From Ahaetulla prasina (Eukaryota; Chordata; Lepidosauria; Squamata; Colubridae), in NCBI RefSeq assembly GCF_028640845.1, contig NC_080540.1:50202561-50266560 (forward strand): a DNA stretch of 64,000 nucleotides, given 5' to 3'. The notes under the pieces were generated by a model. It was not told the DNA's origin and did not search any database. It saw nothing but the letters and a program-made list of their open reading frames with translations. The stretch's first letter is position 1, and each line of letters opens with the position of its first letter. Below, piece after piece: positions 43,676 through 55,572 of the stretch. The translations under genes and the position numbers were made by a program.

Positions 43676-44497
43676 GAAGGAGGGAAATGAGAACCCAGAG
43701 GAACCATAGCTCTATCAAAGACCCAGGAAAGAAAGGAGGAACCTGGCTGGCTGCAAGACGGGAATCTGCTGTTGATGGTAAAATCCTGGTCTCTGGGGAA
43801 GAACTGGGCAAAAGATCCTGGGAGGTGTTCTTCTCCAACAGGGAAGCAGTAGAGTTAAGCTGAATAGTTCCAAGATAAAGTCAAGCCATGCTAAGCACAC
43901 CACATCAAAAGTCCAGCCCCTTCCTTTCAGTCTCTTACTTGTTAAGGAGGAGGGAGGTGGATTGAAATGGAAAGGTGTTGTTTTTTTTTAGTAAAAAGAG
44001 ATTAAAAACAAAGCAGCTTGCAGGAGAGCTAAAGGGACATGTCATCTGTGGGACTAGGTGAATATCAGGATATGTTGTGAATACTTGTTAGTAGTCTCCC
44101 TGTAAATAGTAAAAAAAAAAAAGCATAAAAGCCTCCATCATCATGTTTTTCTTTGTCAATTTCCACTTTTTCAGAGCAAAACCTTTGGTTTGAAAAGAAC
44201 CCATCACACTGTGACAGATAGTTAAGGTAACATTTTCAGAAATGCTGTCTTGCCTTGCATAGATAGGACCAGCTAGGTAGATTGAACATCAGCATATTTA
44301 GAACATGAATGTAATGGTGATGCCAGATGAAAAAGTTTAGGTCTGATGGATACCGGGGAATAATTTGGACAAGCTGAACTTGTAAAAGAAAGACAGTTTG
44401 TACATTTAACAGTAGTTTTTAAACTGATCCCTGGAGGAAAGCTGGCAGGTACTGGGCAGTATCTCATGTAAAGGGATGTAAATATTATAGGATTTCC
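43676..44497. other. Intronic sequence, nothing recognised
   Basis: No gene or repeat recognised; an 81-codon frame (43618-43863) starts inside the MITE and has no domain. Confidence 0.45.
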
Positions 44498-44499
44498 TA

Positions 44500-44784
44500 C
44501 CGTGTTTCCCCAAAAAGAAGACCCTGTCTTATATTTTTTGAACCCCGAACTAAGCGCTTGGCCTTATTTTCGGGGAGGTCTTATTATTTTGGGGCCCGTG
44601 GAGCAAGACGGGGATCCTCTTGGTGTCTTACCTGATTTCCAGCTCTGTCTCTCTAACCCTAACCAGAGGAAGTGGCAGGGACCATTTGTTTAAATATTTT
44701 TGGGAAGGGCTTATTTTCAAGGAGGGCTTATTTTCAGAGGAGGGCTTATTTTCAGAGGAGGGCTTTTTTTTCCAGGAAACACAG
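44500..44784. mobile_element. TA-flanked MITE, CCCCAAAAAGAAGAC family
   Basis: Left end CCGTGTTTCCCCAAAAAGAA, right end TTTTTTCCAGGAAACACAG, with TA at 44498-44499 and 44785-44786. The interior has GAGCAAGACGGGGATCCTCT and CTAACCCTAACCAGAGG, plus three tandem units of AGGGCTTATTTTC near the right end. Confidence 0.88.
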
Positions 44785-44786
44785 TA

Positions 44787-45035
44787 TAAAGAGGTAGGAT
44801 TAATATTGGAAGTGGATTAATGAGTGGTCATGTCAGTCAAGAGATGAAAAGAAAACAAAAAGACAGTGGAAACAGCCTGTGTCCTCGACATTTGAAAAGG
44901 ACATATTGTATAATTTCTGCATCAGTGCCAGAAGTCTCTAAACCAAGAGGAGGATTAGAATAGTCGATTGCAAATAAGAACATAAATGATGGAGCAGCTG
45001 GGAAAGCTGGGGCATTGGAGCAAATTGGACCCTAA
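44787..45035. other. Intronic sequence, nothing recognised
   Basis: No feature seen. Confidence 0.4.
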
Positions 45036-45039
45036 TGAT

Positions 45040-45260
45040 GTCTGTGGATCACTGACGTATAAGCTGCCTGGAGTCATTTACTGAGATGGGCGGGTATAGA
45101 AATGAATGAATGAATGAATGAATGAATGAATGAATGAAAGAAAAAGAAAAGAAAAAAGGAAGGAAGGAAGGAAGGAAAGAGAGAAAGAGAGAGAGAAGGA
45201 AGGAAGGAAGGAAGGAAGGAAGGAAGGAAGGAAGGAAGGAAGGAAGGAAGGAAGAAAGAA
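45040..45260 (+). repeat. Retroposon 3' tail with (GAAT)n and (GGAA)n microsatellites
   Basis: AAGCTGCCTGGAGTCATTTA and GAGATGGGCGGGTATAGAAA match the 3' hairpin style of L2 or L2-tailed SINEs. It runs into about nine GAAT units (45100-45137) and then a long GGAA/AAGG tract (45157-45257). All open frames of 74-112 codons across it, with PSFL or GRKE repeats, are translations of the microsatellite. Confidence 0.85.
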
Positions 45261-46044
45261 TGCACTGGTGCACCCAAAAAGATTATGTGCCAGAGCACAT
45301 GAAGGATAGCAGTCAGACACCAATTTTTAAAAATAAATCCAGGGAGGATCTGGGAAATTATAAACCAGGAAGAAATATGCATCTTCTAAATAAATGTATA
45401 GAAATGATAGTAATAGAAAAAAAATCTCAGTATATAGAAGACATAGCCTTATTGATGAAACATCAGCATTGATTATGCAAAGGTCAATTCTGGTCTCATC
45501 AACTTTAGAAAGCTGTTTTAGAATGTCAGCAGGCATATATATGGAGTTGACTCTGTTGACATATTATAGTTAGATTTTCAAAAAGCCTTTGACAAGTTTA
45601 TTATCAAAGGCTCTGGAATAAAGTTAGCTGCCATGGATTAAGTGGGCTGTTCTGTTGATGTACTGTTAACTGATTAAAAATAGAATAGCAATAAGTGACT
45701 TTTTTTCCCAGTGGCGAAAAGAAATAAATGGTGTTCTTTAAGAACCTAGTACTTTTCTATTTGGTCATGAATGTTTCTTACATAGGGACCAGTGAGCTGA
45801 CCAACTTTGATGGGTAATGAACAGTTTAGAGTTCACTGGGATTTTGAAGAGCTCCCAAAGGATTTATTTAAACTAGTTGAGTGGTCATCCGTATTGCAAA
45901 TTCAATTCAATTTTACTAACTATAAAGTGATTCATGTTGGAACTCAGACAATCCCTAACTTCTAACTCCATATAGACCTTGATGGTGCTATCTATTACTA
46001 GTCAGGAAAAAGAATCTTAGAATCATAGTATATAGTATATAGAA

Positions 46045-46412
46045 CCGTGATGGAAAACCTATGGCACACGTGTCAGAGGTGGCACGCAGAGCATACATGC
46101 GCGCCATCGCCCCAGGTCAGATTTCCGTGGTGTTTCTTTCGTGACCTTCTGTTTCCCTGCAAAAGACGAAAGAGAAGCTCATGAAAGAAAAAGACTCTAC
46201 CTCTTGCCTCCCGCTGCCCAGTTGGTCTTCGGGTCTCTGCTGCACATGTGTGCATGTCCGCACATGAGTGCATGTCCACACATATGCTTGCATGTCTGTG
46301 CATGTGTGTTTTCATGCATGCATGTGATTGTGCACGTGCCTGCACCTTTCAGTTGGGGCATGTGCGCGTGTGCAGTTTGGGCACTCAGTGTCTAAAAGGT
46401 TTGCCATCACTG
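46045..46412. mobile_element. hAT-type MITE, GTGATGGCGAACC family
   Basis: Starts CCGTGATGGAAAACCTATGG and ends AAAAGGTTTGCCATCACTG. Flanks ATATAGAA and ATACAGTA match at 6 of 8. The interior repeats GTGCATGTCCGCACATGAGT-like units. Sister of 10740-11153 and 59443-59818. Confidence 0.85.
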
Positions 46413-46877
46413 ATACAGTACAATGAATATCTGGTTAACAGCCATGACAAAAGCACATTGCGTACTCAGAAGCAGTAGGAAGTGGTGTGAATATTTTTTT
46501 TAACATTGTAATGCCCTTATACAGATCTATAATGTATCCTCATCTGGAGCACTGTATAGTTTTGTTTATCATATTTGAAGGATACAATAGAATTGGAAGA
46601 AATGTAGAAAAAGGCAACCAAAATTATTAGTTTCCTATGAAACCTTAGCTTCAAAAAAAAAAAAAAGACAATAGAAAAGAGGTAGCATTGAGGAATATAA
46701 AATACAAGGAGGTAAATTGAAACAAGTAACATAAAACAATTTCTTCAGACAATGCATCCTAATTAACTTGTGGAAATCACTATGACAAGATATGATAATG
46801 GCCACTTTGATTGTTATAGATTAGAAGACTAAATAAATTCATGGACAAGGGACCTATTAAAGGCTATTGGTCTTGAG

Positions 46878-47500
46878 CAGGGGTGAAATGTAAAATTTGT
46901 TCCTACCAGTTCTGTGGGCATGGCTTGGTAGGTGAGGTAATGTGACTGGTTGGGCGTGGCCAACATTTACAAACTCTTTGGCTGAAGCGGTTGTAAAAAA
47001 TGCTTTTAAAAGCCTGTGATGATCAGGCAACTCAGCTGAGATCACCAGAGAAAAAAAAGCTTTTAAAGGGTTCTGACGATCCCAGCTGAGTTGCCTGATC
47101 TCCAGAACCATTTAAAAGCATTTTTTTAACAACTTCTTCAGCCAAAGAGGTTGTTAAAAAATGCTTTTAAAAGGTCCTGACGATCAGGCAACTAAGCTGG
47201 GATCGCCAGAGGAGCCTTTTAAAAGCTTTTTTTTACGACCTCTTTGTAAAAAGAGGCTTTTAAAGGGTACTGACGATCCCAGCTGAGCCGCGCGATCATC
47301 AGAGGCTTTTTTTTTATTTTTAAAAGCACTTTTTCGGCCGAAGAAAAAATGCTTTTAAAAGTAAAAAGAAAACAACCTCTGATGATTGCGTGGCTCGGCA
47401 GGGGGTGTGCAGGGATTTTTGCTACCAGTTCTCAGAACAACCCGCCACCATCGCTACTAGATCAGGTGATCTGGTCCAAACCAGGAGCATTTCACCCCTG
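46878..47500. mobile_element. hAT-type MITE with stacked internal palindromes
   Basis: A 623-bp element from CAGGGGTGAAATGTAAAATT to AGGAGCATTTCACCCCTG. Flanks GTCTTGAG and GTCTTGCG match at 7 of 8. The interior alternates AAAATGCTTTTAAAAG, GATCAGGCAACTCAGCTGAG and their complements several times, so that it could fold as a series of hairpins. Confidence 0.9.
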
Positions 47501-47580
47501 GTCTTGCGTGATCAAAGTTACCTCTGGATTTGGCAGCATGTTTCCAACAAGTGGTGGCAAATTGTGCCGATATGGGTTAG

Positions 47581-48769
47581 TACCACGAGTCTTTTAAATA
47601 TGTACTTGGGCTGTTCAACTTGGGCTTAATTTTTTTTTATCCCAAGAAATATTGTCCTGCACATGTAATGTAAATCTGAAGATGTGGTAACATTATAGTT
47701 ACAGTACACCAACAACTCTCACCTCATGTTAACTGTTGCCCCACTGAGAATGTGATTTGAGTGTCATGATTGACCGGGAAAGATTTGTTTGACTTCTTTA
47801 ACCTGTGAACATATTACAGTAGCATCTTAATTTGAAGAGAAAACTCACATACACCCCATCCCATCCCTACACATAAAGTTATACATTTTCATCAGCAAAC
47901 TGATCTTAGTAATATATTAATGCCTTAAGTGTGGTCTAAAATAAATTAGGAGCTCATTTACAAGATTTGGACTCCTATATGAAAGTTTCATTTGGAAGAT
48001 GGGAAATCAAGATTGTCGCATTAAGTAATATTAGATTACTTTATACATAATAGCTCTCTTTTAGCTACAGCTCTCTTTTAGCTATAATTGGAACTATGTA
48101 CATTAACTTGGGAAAAATCTTCACAGGTTAACTAGGTGAATAGAGCACTTGTAACAATCCTTATAACAATGGAACAATGCAATGACAACTTGTGAAATTT
48201 CGTATCAAAAGTGTGATGGGCAAACTTTCTTTGTTGTTTAAAAACCTGTTCTAGAAGAAATTATCACACTGATGTACCCTCAGATCCTTTTAAGATGGAT
48301 AATTTAGAGTACATTGATGCTTGGGTTGCTAAGCAACACGTTGATATGTTAGAGTCCGAGGAATGTACATACTGAAAAATCTCTAAGTAAAACAAAATCT
48401 CTTAGTACTGTAAAGTTTAAGGTAAATACTTTTAAAGCCTGTTTGTCCTTTTAAATCTGTACTGCTGAAGTTTCCATGTATTGCTATATGTACATTTTTA
48501 TAATGCTTTGATAGCAACACACAGTTCCTTCTTAGCATTAAACTATTTGAGCAGGATGTGTACATTAGATAGGCTGTTGGTAAAACTGCTGAGCTTGTCT
48601 GTGTAAACCATGATTTGAAATAAACGAGGTTTAGTCCCATGTTAATTTATCTCCTGCTCTCTAATCAAAACCTTACAGCAAAAAAGAAAGAAGAAAAACA
48701 ACTTTATCTATAGATCTATAGATTACTTAGTGGTCTGTAGTTCTTTACAGTTGTCTGCTGATTAAGTTT
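47581..48769. other. Intronic sequence, nothing recognised
   Basis: AT-rich intron sequence; a short duplicated phrase AGCTCTCTTTTAGCTA lies at 48052-48080. No gene or repeat family identified. Confidence 0.45.
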
Positions 48770-49770
48770 TAGATATAGTATTGACCTTTTTGAACACTGG
48801 TTTTGGAGAAGGCTCCTGAAAACATCATGTATAGTCAAGAAGTAGATAATGGAAGCAATCAACAATTGAGTTCTCTCTCAAATGACCAGATTCAAACTAT
48901 TCTACTTTAGACCCATTGTTTGAAGACCTAGTTCTCTGGAAAAGGCTCTAATGCTGAGAATGCAGCTGCGCGGGTGATAGAGGGAGCTACGCGTAGCTCC
49001 CACGTAACACCGCTCCTGCGCAGACTGCACTGGCTACCTGTGGCCTCTCAAGTGCACTTTAAGGTTTTGGTTATGACCTTTAAAGCGCTCCATGGCTTAG
49101 GGCCTGGGTACTTACGGGACCGCCTGCTGTTACCGCATGCCTCCCACCGACCCATACGCTCTCACAGAGAGGGACTTCTCAGGGTGCCGTCCGCCAAGCA
49201 ATGTCGGCTGGCGGCCCCCAGGGGAAGGTCCTTCTCTGTGGGGGCTCCCACACTCTGGAACGAGCTTCCCCCGGGTTTACGCCAAATACCCGACCTTCGG
49301 ACCTTTCGCCGCGAACTGAAGACACATCTTTTCACTCGCGCGGGGCTGACTTAAGTTTTATCGATTTTAAATTTCTTATTACTAATTTTAAATGGGGTTT
49401 TAGTTTTTTATATATTTTAAAGTTTTTAGGCTAATTATAATAAGTTTTTTAACTTGCATTTTAAATTGTATATTGTATTGTCTGTTTTTTTACTTTTGCC
49501 TGTACACCGCCTTGAGTCCTTCGGGAGAAGGGCGGTATAAAAATCAAATAAATAAATAAAATAAAATAAAATAAATTAAAAAAGACAGAAAGTAAAAAAA
49601 CAAAAACAAAAACCTGTAGTAGCTGGGGAGATAGATTTAGTTACATTAGCAATGGGTGCACCAATGTAAAATCTAAAAGACTAGGTTAGGGACAGATCAT
49701 CAGGAATAAAATCTATGTGGTCACTAAGAGATGACACTGATCTGATTGCAGATAATAAATTGATCAAAAG
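48770..49770 (+). mobile_element. RTE-BovB LINE 3' end split by an L2
   Basis: Before the L2: GAACACTGGTTTTGGAGAAG (HWFWRRLL-like), CAATCAACAATTGAG, CTGGAAAAGGCTCTAATGCT. After it: AAAGACTAGGTTAGGGACAG, ATGTGGTCACTAAGAGATGA, GACACTGATCTGATTG, matching the BovB 3' UTR. The junction falls between GCTCTAATGCTGAG and the start of L2. Confidence 0.75.
48957..49580 (+). mobile_element. L2 LINE 3' end, 5' truncated
   Basis: Carries an intact 126-codon piece of ORF2 C-terminus (48974-49354): [40 protein letters not shown], then [20 protein letters not shown] and RRELKTHLFTRAGLT. The 3' UTR ends ACCGCCTTGAGTCCTTCGGG, AGAAGGGCGGTATAAAAATC and (AAATA)n. Low divergence from the other L2 copies suggests recent insertion. 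Confidence 0.92.
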
Positions 49771-49889
49771 TAAATTGAGTTCCAACAGTACTTGAATGAT
49801 TGCAGGCTGTTGAAATTACTAACAGCCAGATTCTAGAACTTGATTATCATTAGTTAACTGAACTTTGTTCATCTGCATAAGCAGGTTCC

Positions 49890-50070
49890 AATTTTTCTTA
49901 TATACGCTTAGAATAATTAATCAATGGAATGACTTGCCTTCAGAAGTTGTGGATGCTCCAACACTGGAGGTTTTTAAGAGGAGGCAACCATTTGTCTGTG
50001 TACTTGAGCAGGAGATTGGACTAGAAGACCTCCAAGGTCCCTTCCACCTCTATTATTCTGTTACATGAAA
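49890..50070 (+). mobile_element. CR1 LINE 3' end
   Basis: Encodes INQWNDLPSEVVDAPTLEVF, then GGATTGGACTAGAAGACCTC and CAAGGTCCCTTCCACCTCTA, the CR1 3' UTR. The pentamer tail is reduced to ATTATTCTGTTAC. Confidence 0.85.
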
Positions 50071-50254
50071 GTCAATCTTATTCAAATATGAATTGATTGA
50101 AATATATTTATGTAGACATAAAATCTTCTGACAGAAACTATAAAGAATATAGAATATATTAAAAAACATGATCTTGACAGTTCCATTACCGAATGAGGAA
50201 CAAACTTGAAACTGTTACACAATACTGCAGGAAGATGCCTTTTTAGCTGCATAG

Positions 50255-50606
50255 CTTATGCTCAGGGGCTAGGACGTTGAGCTTGTCAATCGAAAGGTCG
50301 GCAACTCGGCGGTTCAAATCCCTAGTGCTGCCGTGTAACGGGGTGAGCTCCTGTTACTAGTCCCAGCTTCTGCCAACCTAGCAGTTTTGAAAGCACGTAA
50401 AAATGCAAGTAGAAAAAATAGGGACCACCTTTGATGGGAAGGTAACAGCGTTCTGTGCACCTTTGGCATTGAGTCATGCCGGCCACATGATCACGGAGAC
50501 GTCTTTGGACAGCACTGGCTCTTCGGCTTTGAAATGGAGATAAGCACCGCCCCCTAGAGTCGGCAACGACTAGCATGTATGTGCGAGGAGAACCTTTACT
50601 TTTATG
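50255..50606 (+). mobile_element. Sauria-type SINE
   Basis: B box GGCGGTTCAAATCCCTAGTG, body GTAACGGGGTGAGCTCCTGT, CGCCCCCTAGAGTCGGCAAC, and a tail AGAACCTTTACTTTTATG. The 5' end is degraded (GCTTATGCTCAGGGGCTAGG). No clear target duplication, so it is older than the copy at 23434. Confidence 0.9.
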
Positions 50607-51485
50607 AGATACTTACCTTTAGTAAAAAATTGAAAGCAAGTATCTGAAGACACTGTATAAGATTTATTAGTATTACCATTCCATTTGACAGCTATTTTCC
50701 AACCTTGTCAACCAAAGGCATAGTTTTTGTTACCATAGTTTCTGTGTAAGATCTGACCTTACCTTCAATGACATTCTGTTAGAAAGAACTAGATAATCAG
50801 TTTTCTATAATTAGTGTGTACCCTACTTAATAAGCCAGACTGGGTATGAATGAAATATTATATGTGGACAATAGACGTCATGAGACTGATGTACCTTGAT
50901 AAATCTATGAAGAATTAAAATTGGGGCTGCTTAACCTACTTGTAGCTTTTATGTCAGGGAAAATAAAATGCAACCAGTAGCTGAGAACACTATGTTTTAA
51001 AATATGTACTTCAAGCTCCATACATTTGCATAACCCTACAGTTGCCCTCATTTACTCTTGCAGATCAAGAAAATTGAGAGCATAGTCTTTTAGTTTGAGA
51101 TTTCTATTCTTTTCCTGTTTGTGGACCATTAGACCACCACTACATAAAGAGAAAGGACATTGGTCTTGGACACCATAGCAAATGTATTTCTCCGGGTGAT
51201 TGTAAACACAAAATGGGCAAAAAGTCTACAAAAACTCACAAGATTTGTGTGTGTGTGATATTTGGAGTCCACAAAACTCCAAATGATTGTTCCCATCTGA
51301 AGTTATCTGATGCTTTGTAAAATGGTGCCAAAATTTCATAAGATTTGAGTCTGAAATCATACATGATTTAGTGATTTCATGAGACTTGGGCAATTAAAAA
51401 GACATACATATTTTCATTTTTATTCTGGTATCAGGGAGCATTTAAAATCCCTATTATTAGTAATTCCCTGTCTCTTCAAACTATA
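50607..51485. other. Intronic sequence, nothing recognised
   Basis: AT-rich intron sequence; no feature seen. Confidence 0.45.
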
Positions 51486-51489
51486 GTCA

Positions 51490-51757
51490 TGCTTCTGCCA
51501 GTGAAAATGGAGCTTGGGATGGTCGTGTGCGGCCTTCCTGAGCTCTGTTTTCACTGGCAGAGGGTTGCAGGAGGCCATCACAGCTGAAAATGGAGTTTGG
51601 CAGCCCGTTTTCTCTGGCAGAGGGCTCGGCCACCACCTGCACCCTGGACATGAATGATGGCAAGCTGGCCACGCCAACTCTGGCCACGCCCACCCAGTCC
51701 TTAAGGTCAAACACAACCTTGATGTGGCCCTCAATGAAATCGAGTTTGACACCCCTG
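51490..51757. mobile_element. hAT-type MITE, one terminus clear
   Basis: The right end, CAATGAAATCGAGTTTGACA then CCCCTG, is the complement of CAGGGGTGTCAAACTCG, a terminus common in reptile hAT MITEs. The interior has two related segments with GCCAGTGAAAATGGAGCTTG and CACAGCTGAAAATGGAGTTT. The left boundary is uncertain. Confidence 0.65.
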
Positions 51758-52094
51758 CACTAGAAGATAGGAAAGATGAAGAAAAGGCAGCATCACATCT
51801 CCTCTGAAGCAGGGAAAACTTCTGGGTGGCACATGGACAAATGGAGTTTTAGAATCTTCTAAACACTATTACAATTATATGCTGTCATCTATTTAGCAGG
51901 TATAAAATACTCAGTGCCTGTGATAATATTTTGAAATGTTCTTTTTGAAGAAGAGCAGAAGGGGGAGGCAAGGATGATAGAGGGGGAATGACAAGGAAAG
52001 CGTAAAAAAGCCAAATAGGAGAGGCTAGCTCCAGAACAGTTCTTAAAATGTGTTGGGTAAAACAGATGGTTGCCTTTTCCTTAGCCAACTGAAC
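51758..52094. other. Intronic sequence, nothing recognised
   Basis: No feature seen. Confidence 0.4.
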
Positions 52095-52096
52095 TA

Positions 52097-52500
52097 CCGT
52101 ATATACTCGAATATAAGCCGATCCGAGTATAAGCCGAGGTCCCCAATTTTACCCCAAAAACTGGGGTAAACTGGGGACTCGAGTATAAGCCGAGGGTGGG
52201 AAATGAGGCACCTACCGGTTGGGGAAACCCTCCCTCCCTCAGCTGAGAAGGCTGGCGGCTCCCCCGCCCCGCCCTCTCACTGCACCGGCAGGGCTTCCCC
52301 GCGCCGTCCGGTAAAATGTGAAAAAAAGAAAGAAAAAAAAAACTCGAGTATAAGCCGTATATACTCGAGTATAAGCCGAGGGGCTTAAAAAAAAAAAACA
52401 ACTCGAGTATAAGCCGTATAGACCCGAGTATAAGCCGAGGGGACGTTTTTCAGCACAAAAAACGTGCTGAAAAACTCGGCTTATACTCGAGTATATACGG
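52097..52500. mobile_element. TA-flanked MITE, CGAGTATAAGCCGA family
   Basis: Left end CCGTATATACTCGAATATAA, right end TTATACTCGAGTATATACGG, with TA at 52095-52096 and 52501-52502. GAGTATAAGCCG occurs repeatedly inside. Its CCGTAT..TATAAG termini resemble the separate family at 3243-3893. Confidence 0.9.
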
Positions 52501-52502
52501 TA

Positions 52503-53095
52503 AGTTGTAAAAAGGACAGACCAGAAGAAAATAGGCCTTCCACTGGTTAAGTGGATGGGAACTGTAGGGTGTGAAATCTGTTCATAATTAATGTCATGTA
52601 AAAAGCAGTTTTAATTGTGTCGCGTGCTAACCGAAGAATATGAAATTCTGGATTATACGTTGAACAAGTCTGAAGCAAGTTCAGAAAAAGTGTGCCCAAA
52701 CACAGCTTTGTTTTTCCATGATGATAATAAAAATGATCTGTCTTTGGATTGATTTTATCATGAGCTTTTGCCTTCATGGGCCAAGTGTTGTAGAAAAACA
52801 ATTGAGTGCTTCTCTGGTTTATCAGTGTCCACTCACAGTTAAGTATATAAGGATTCAGGCTGGGAAACTATGGTCAAAAAAGTAAAGATGGCAGCTGCAA
52901 TAGTGCAACTGGAGCTTCAAATGCACCATTGGAGGTTGTCATTTTGACTTTTTATTAACAATCTTCTGTAGACATTCCTGACACAGACACACTTACCTGA
53001 TGTTAAGAGAGTTTGTTTACTCATGTGTGATGCAAATCATGGGAGAGTCTTGATTTCAGCTCTGACCTATAATCTACAGTTATAAATTATAAACT
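52503..53095. other. Intronic sequence, nothing recognised
   Basis: AT-rich intron sequence; no feature seen. Confidence 0.45.
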
Positions 53096-53318
53096 AGAAC
53101 AAAGGAGAAATCTCCTGACAGTTAGAACAATTAATCAGTGGAACGACTTGCTTCCAGATGTTTTGGGTGCTCCAACACTGGAAGTTTTTTTTAAAAAGAT
53201 TGGAAACACCCTTTGTCTGAAATGGTATAGGGTTTCCTGCCTGTGGGTTGGACTAGAAGACCTCCAAGGTCCCTTTCAACTCTGTTGTTCTGTTCTGTTC
53301 TGTTCGTTCTGTTCTATT
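53096..53318 (+). mobile_element. CR1 LINE 3' end with (GTTCT)n tail
   Basis: Begins AACAAAGGAGAAATCTCCTG, encodes RTINQWNDLLPDVLGAPTLE, then TTGGACTAGAAGACCTCCAA, GGTCCCTTTCAACTCTGTTG and repeated GTTCT to about 53318. Confidence 0.88.
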
Positions 53319-54168
53319 TTACCAAAGCAGTGCATTGCTAATGTGGCCTTTCCTGGAGACTTCACAAATATACCAGTGAGCTGCTTTGTATGTAGACTGT
53401 AACTTCGTTAATATATCTATGCAGGAGAGCGCTTCAGCCCTTGTTTTCTGCCCTTGATTTTGCCAGTCTCAGTGGTTTTGTTATGCAACCTATCAAAACC
53501 AGCCTATCCAGTTCCTCTGTGCCGGCAATTGTCCCACTGTCCTCTGTATTAGCTGTCAAGGTGACATGTGTGAGGATTGATGGATTTCACTGAGCCCAGG
53601 AAACCACAGAGTGATTCTGTCATCTCTTTGAAGATGGAGAGCTTTCATACAGAAGTTAGACAGATTAAAAAAACAAATCTAGAGCTAGGATTCAGCATAG
53701 AAACATTTTTTTCCAAAGATACTTTAAACCATAAAAAGTGGCTTATTTTTTTATCCAGATGATCCAGTTGCCAAAGTATGCTAATGGTTACTCTTTGAAT
53801 TTCAGTATCTTCGTAAATGAATTTATATCACTTCTCCGTTTTAAAGAAAGATTCTGCTTTCAGTAAACAGTCTCATAGTTTCTGCCCTAAACAGAATGTA
53901 CTATTCGGTTGACTGAATCCTTGTATTTCACTGAGATTTGCTAGGTTTGGGAGGGTAGTAATATTTTTTTTTTGCTGTGCAATATGTGACAATATATTTT
54001 CTTTCAATAGTGATTTTAAATGTAAGCTATATAATCTTGTGATTTGTAGCTTTTGCAAACATAAAAAACAAAAACATAAAAAACAAACAAACACACCTAC
54101 CCAACTTTTTGGGTTGAAGGGCCTCTTAGTTCTATATTTACTGTCAACATACTGTAATTTTGGCTGGA
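53319..54168. other. Intronic sequence, nothing recognised
   Basis: AT-rich intron sequence; no gene or repeat family identified. Confidence 0.45.
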
Positions 54169-54169
54169 T

Positions 54170-54985
54170 CATAACATAACATAACATCAGAGTTGGAAGG
54201 GACCTTGGAGGCCTTCTAGTCCAACCCCCTGCCCAGGCAGGAAACCCTATACCATCTCAGTCAGATGGTTATCCAACATTTTCTTAAAAATTTCCAGTGT
54301 TGGAGCATTCACAACTTCTGAAGGCAAGTCGTTCCACTTATTAATTGTTCTAACTGTCAGGAAATTTCTCCTTAGTTCTAAGTTGCTTCTTTCTTTGACC
54401 AGTTTCCACCCATTGCTTCTTGTTCTACCCTCAGGTGCTTTGGTGAACAGCCTGACTCCCTCTTCTTTGTGGCAGCCCCTAAGATATTGGAACACAGCTA
54501 TCATGTCTCCCCTAGTCCTTCTTTTTGTTAAACTAGACATACCCAGTTCCTGCAACCGTTCTTCATATGTTTTATCCTCCAGTCCCCTAATCATCTTTGT
54601 TGCTCTTCTCTGCACTCTTTCTAGAGTCTCAACATCTTTTTTACATCGTGGCGACCAAAACTGGATGCAATATTCCAAGTGTGGCCTTACCAAGGCATTA
54701 TAAAGTGGTACTAACACTTCACGTGATCTTGATTCTATCCCTCTGTTTATGCAGCCCAGAACTGTGTTGGCTTTTTTAACAGCTGCTGCACACTGCTGGC
54801 TCATATCTAAATGGTTATCCACTAGGACTCCAAGATCCCTCTCACAGGTACTACTATTGAGCAAGGTACCACATATACGGTACTGGTGCATTTTGTTTTT
54901 TTGGCCTAAATGTAGAACCTTACTTTTTTCACTGTTGAATTTCATTTTGTTAGATAGCGCCCAATGTTCAAGTCTGTCAAGTAGT
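54170..54985 (-). mobile_element. CR1 LINE 3' end with open ORF2 segment, minus strand
   Basis: The longest intact CR1 coding piece here: the minus-strand frame from about 54985 to 54247 is uninterrupted. It reads KMKFNSEKSKVLHLGQKNKM, NSSTCERDLGVLVDNHLDMS, ALVRPHLEYCIQFWSPRCKK, LERVQRRATKMIRGLEDKTY and INKWNDLPSEVVNAPTLEIF. This is the region after the reverse transcriptase active site, through to the C-terminus. The 3' UTR complement GGAAGGGACCTTGGAGGCCT leads to an (AACAT)n tail at 54170-54190. The open frame's upstream extension to 55122 is not CR1. Confidence 0.92.
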
Positions 54986-55572
54986 AGGATCAGTAGCTTT
55001 GTGTTTCTTTTGTGCATTGTGTCAATTAAAAGATAAGGATGGAGAGGTACCAAGTATTTGGTACAGCATTTGTCAGAGAATAAGGACTGCTTTGCAGCTA
55101 GGATGTACCTTGATAAGGCCATAATGTTTTGTTATCTGAAACTTAAAATAAAGAAAGATAAGGTATAGTGAAGGAAAGACAGTACAGGTGAAATGAGCTA
55201 TATTATTGTGAAAGCTTTTTATCTGTTTTCTCACTGTTCCCTTTATAAAACTGGTTGTGTGTTCTTTATTTGCTTCCTAACTATATGTATGTATGTACAC
55301 ATTAATAAACGTAATAGAATGAACTTGGACATAGTGAGTATTGAATGGAAGATATTATAAAATAATTAAATGTCTGCTAGCAATTCAGAATGGATTGATG
55401 TGGAAGAAAAACCTGTATATTACAAGGGCTATTGCTGTTCTTTTAGTTCCTTCCTTTATTTGCAGTGGAAAAAATGGATTTTATTTTACTTTTTGTCCCA
55501 CAGATTAAGACATTTGCTTCTTCTAGTACCACGAAGAATATTTACTGTTGCTGGAACAGTGGCACCAAATTA
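54986..55572. other. Intronic sequence, nothing recognised
   Basis: AT-rich intron sequence; no feature seen. Confidence 0.4.

Larger units (their letters stand above)
45530..47580 (+). mobile_element. Old CR1/L3 LINE, interrupted by two hAT MITEs
   Basis: Forward translation in broken frames: LDFQKAFDKF near 45570, VVIRIANSIQFY-like and the nucleotide equivalent of KVIHVGTQT near 45930, then after the first hAT YPHLEHCIVLFIIFEG near 46530. The 3' region AACAATTTCTTCAGACAATG and AATTCATGGACAAGGGACC is typical of L3-type CR1. After the second hAT it resumes GATCAAAGTTACCTCTGGAT. Much decayed. Confidence 0.75.

Noticed and set aside
45049..45472. Open frames with repeated PSFL or GRKE
   Set aside because: They are translations of (GGAA)n and (GAAT)n microsatellites in several frames.
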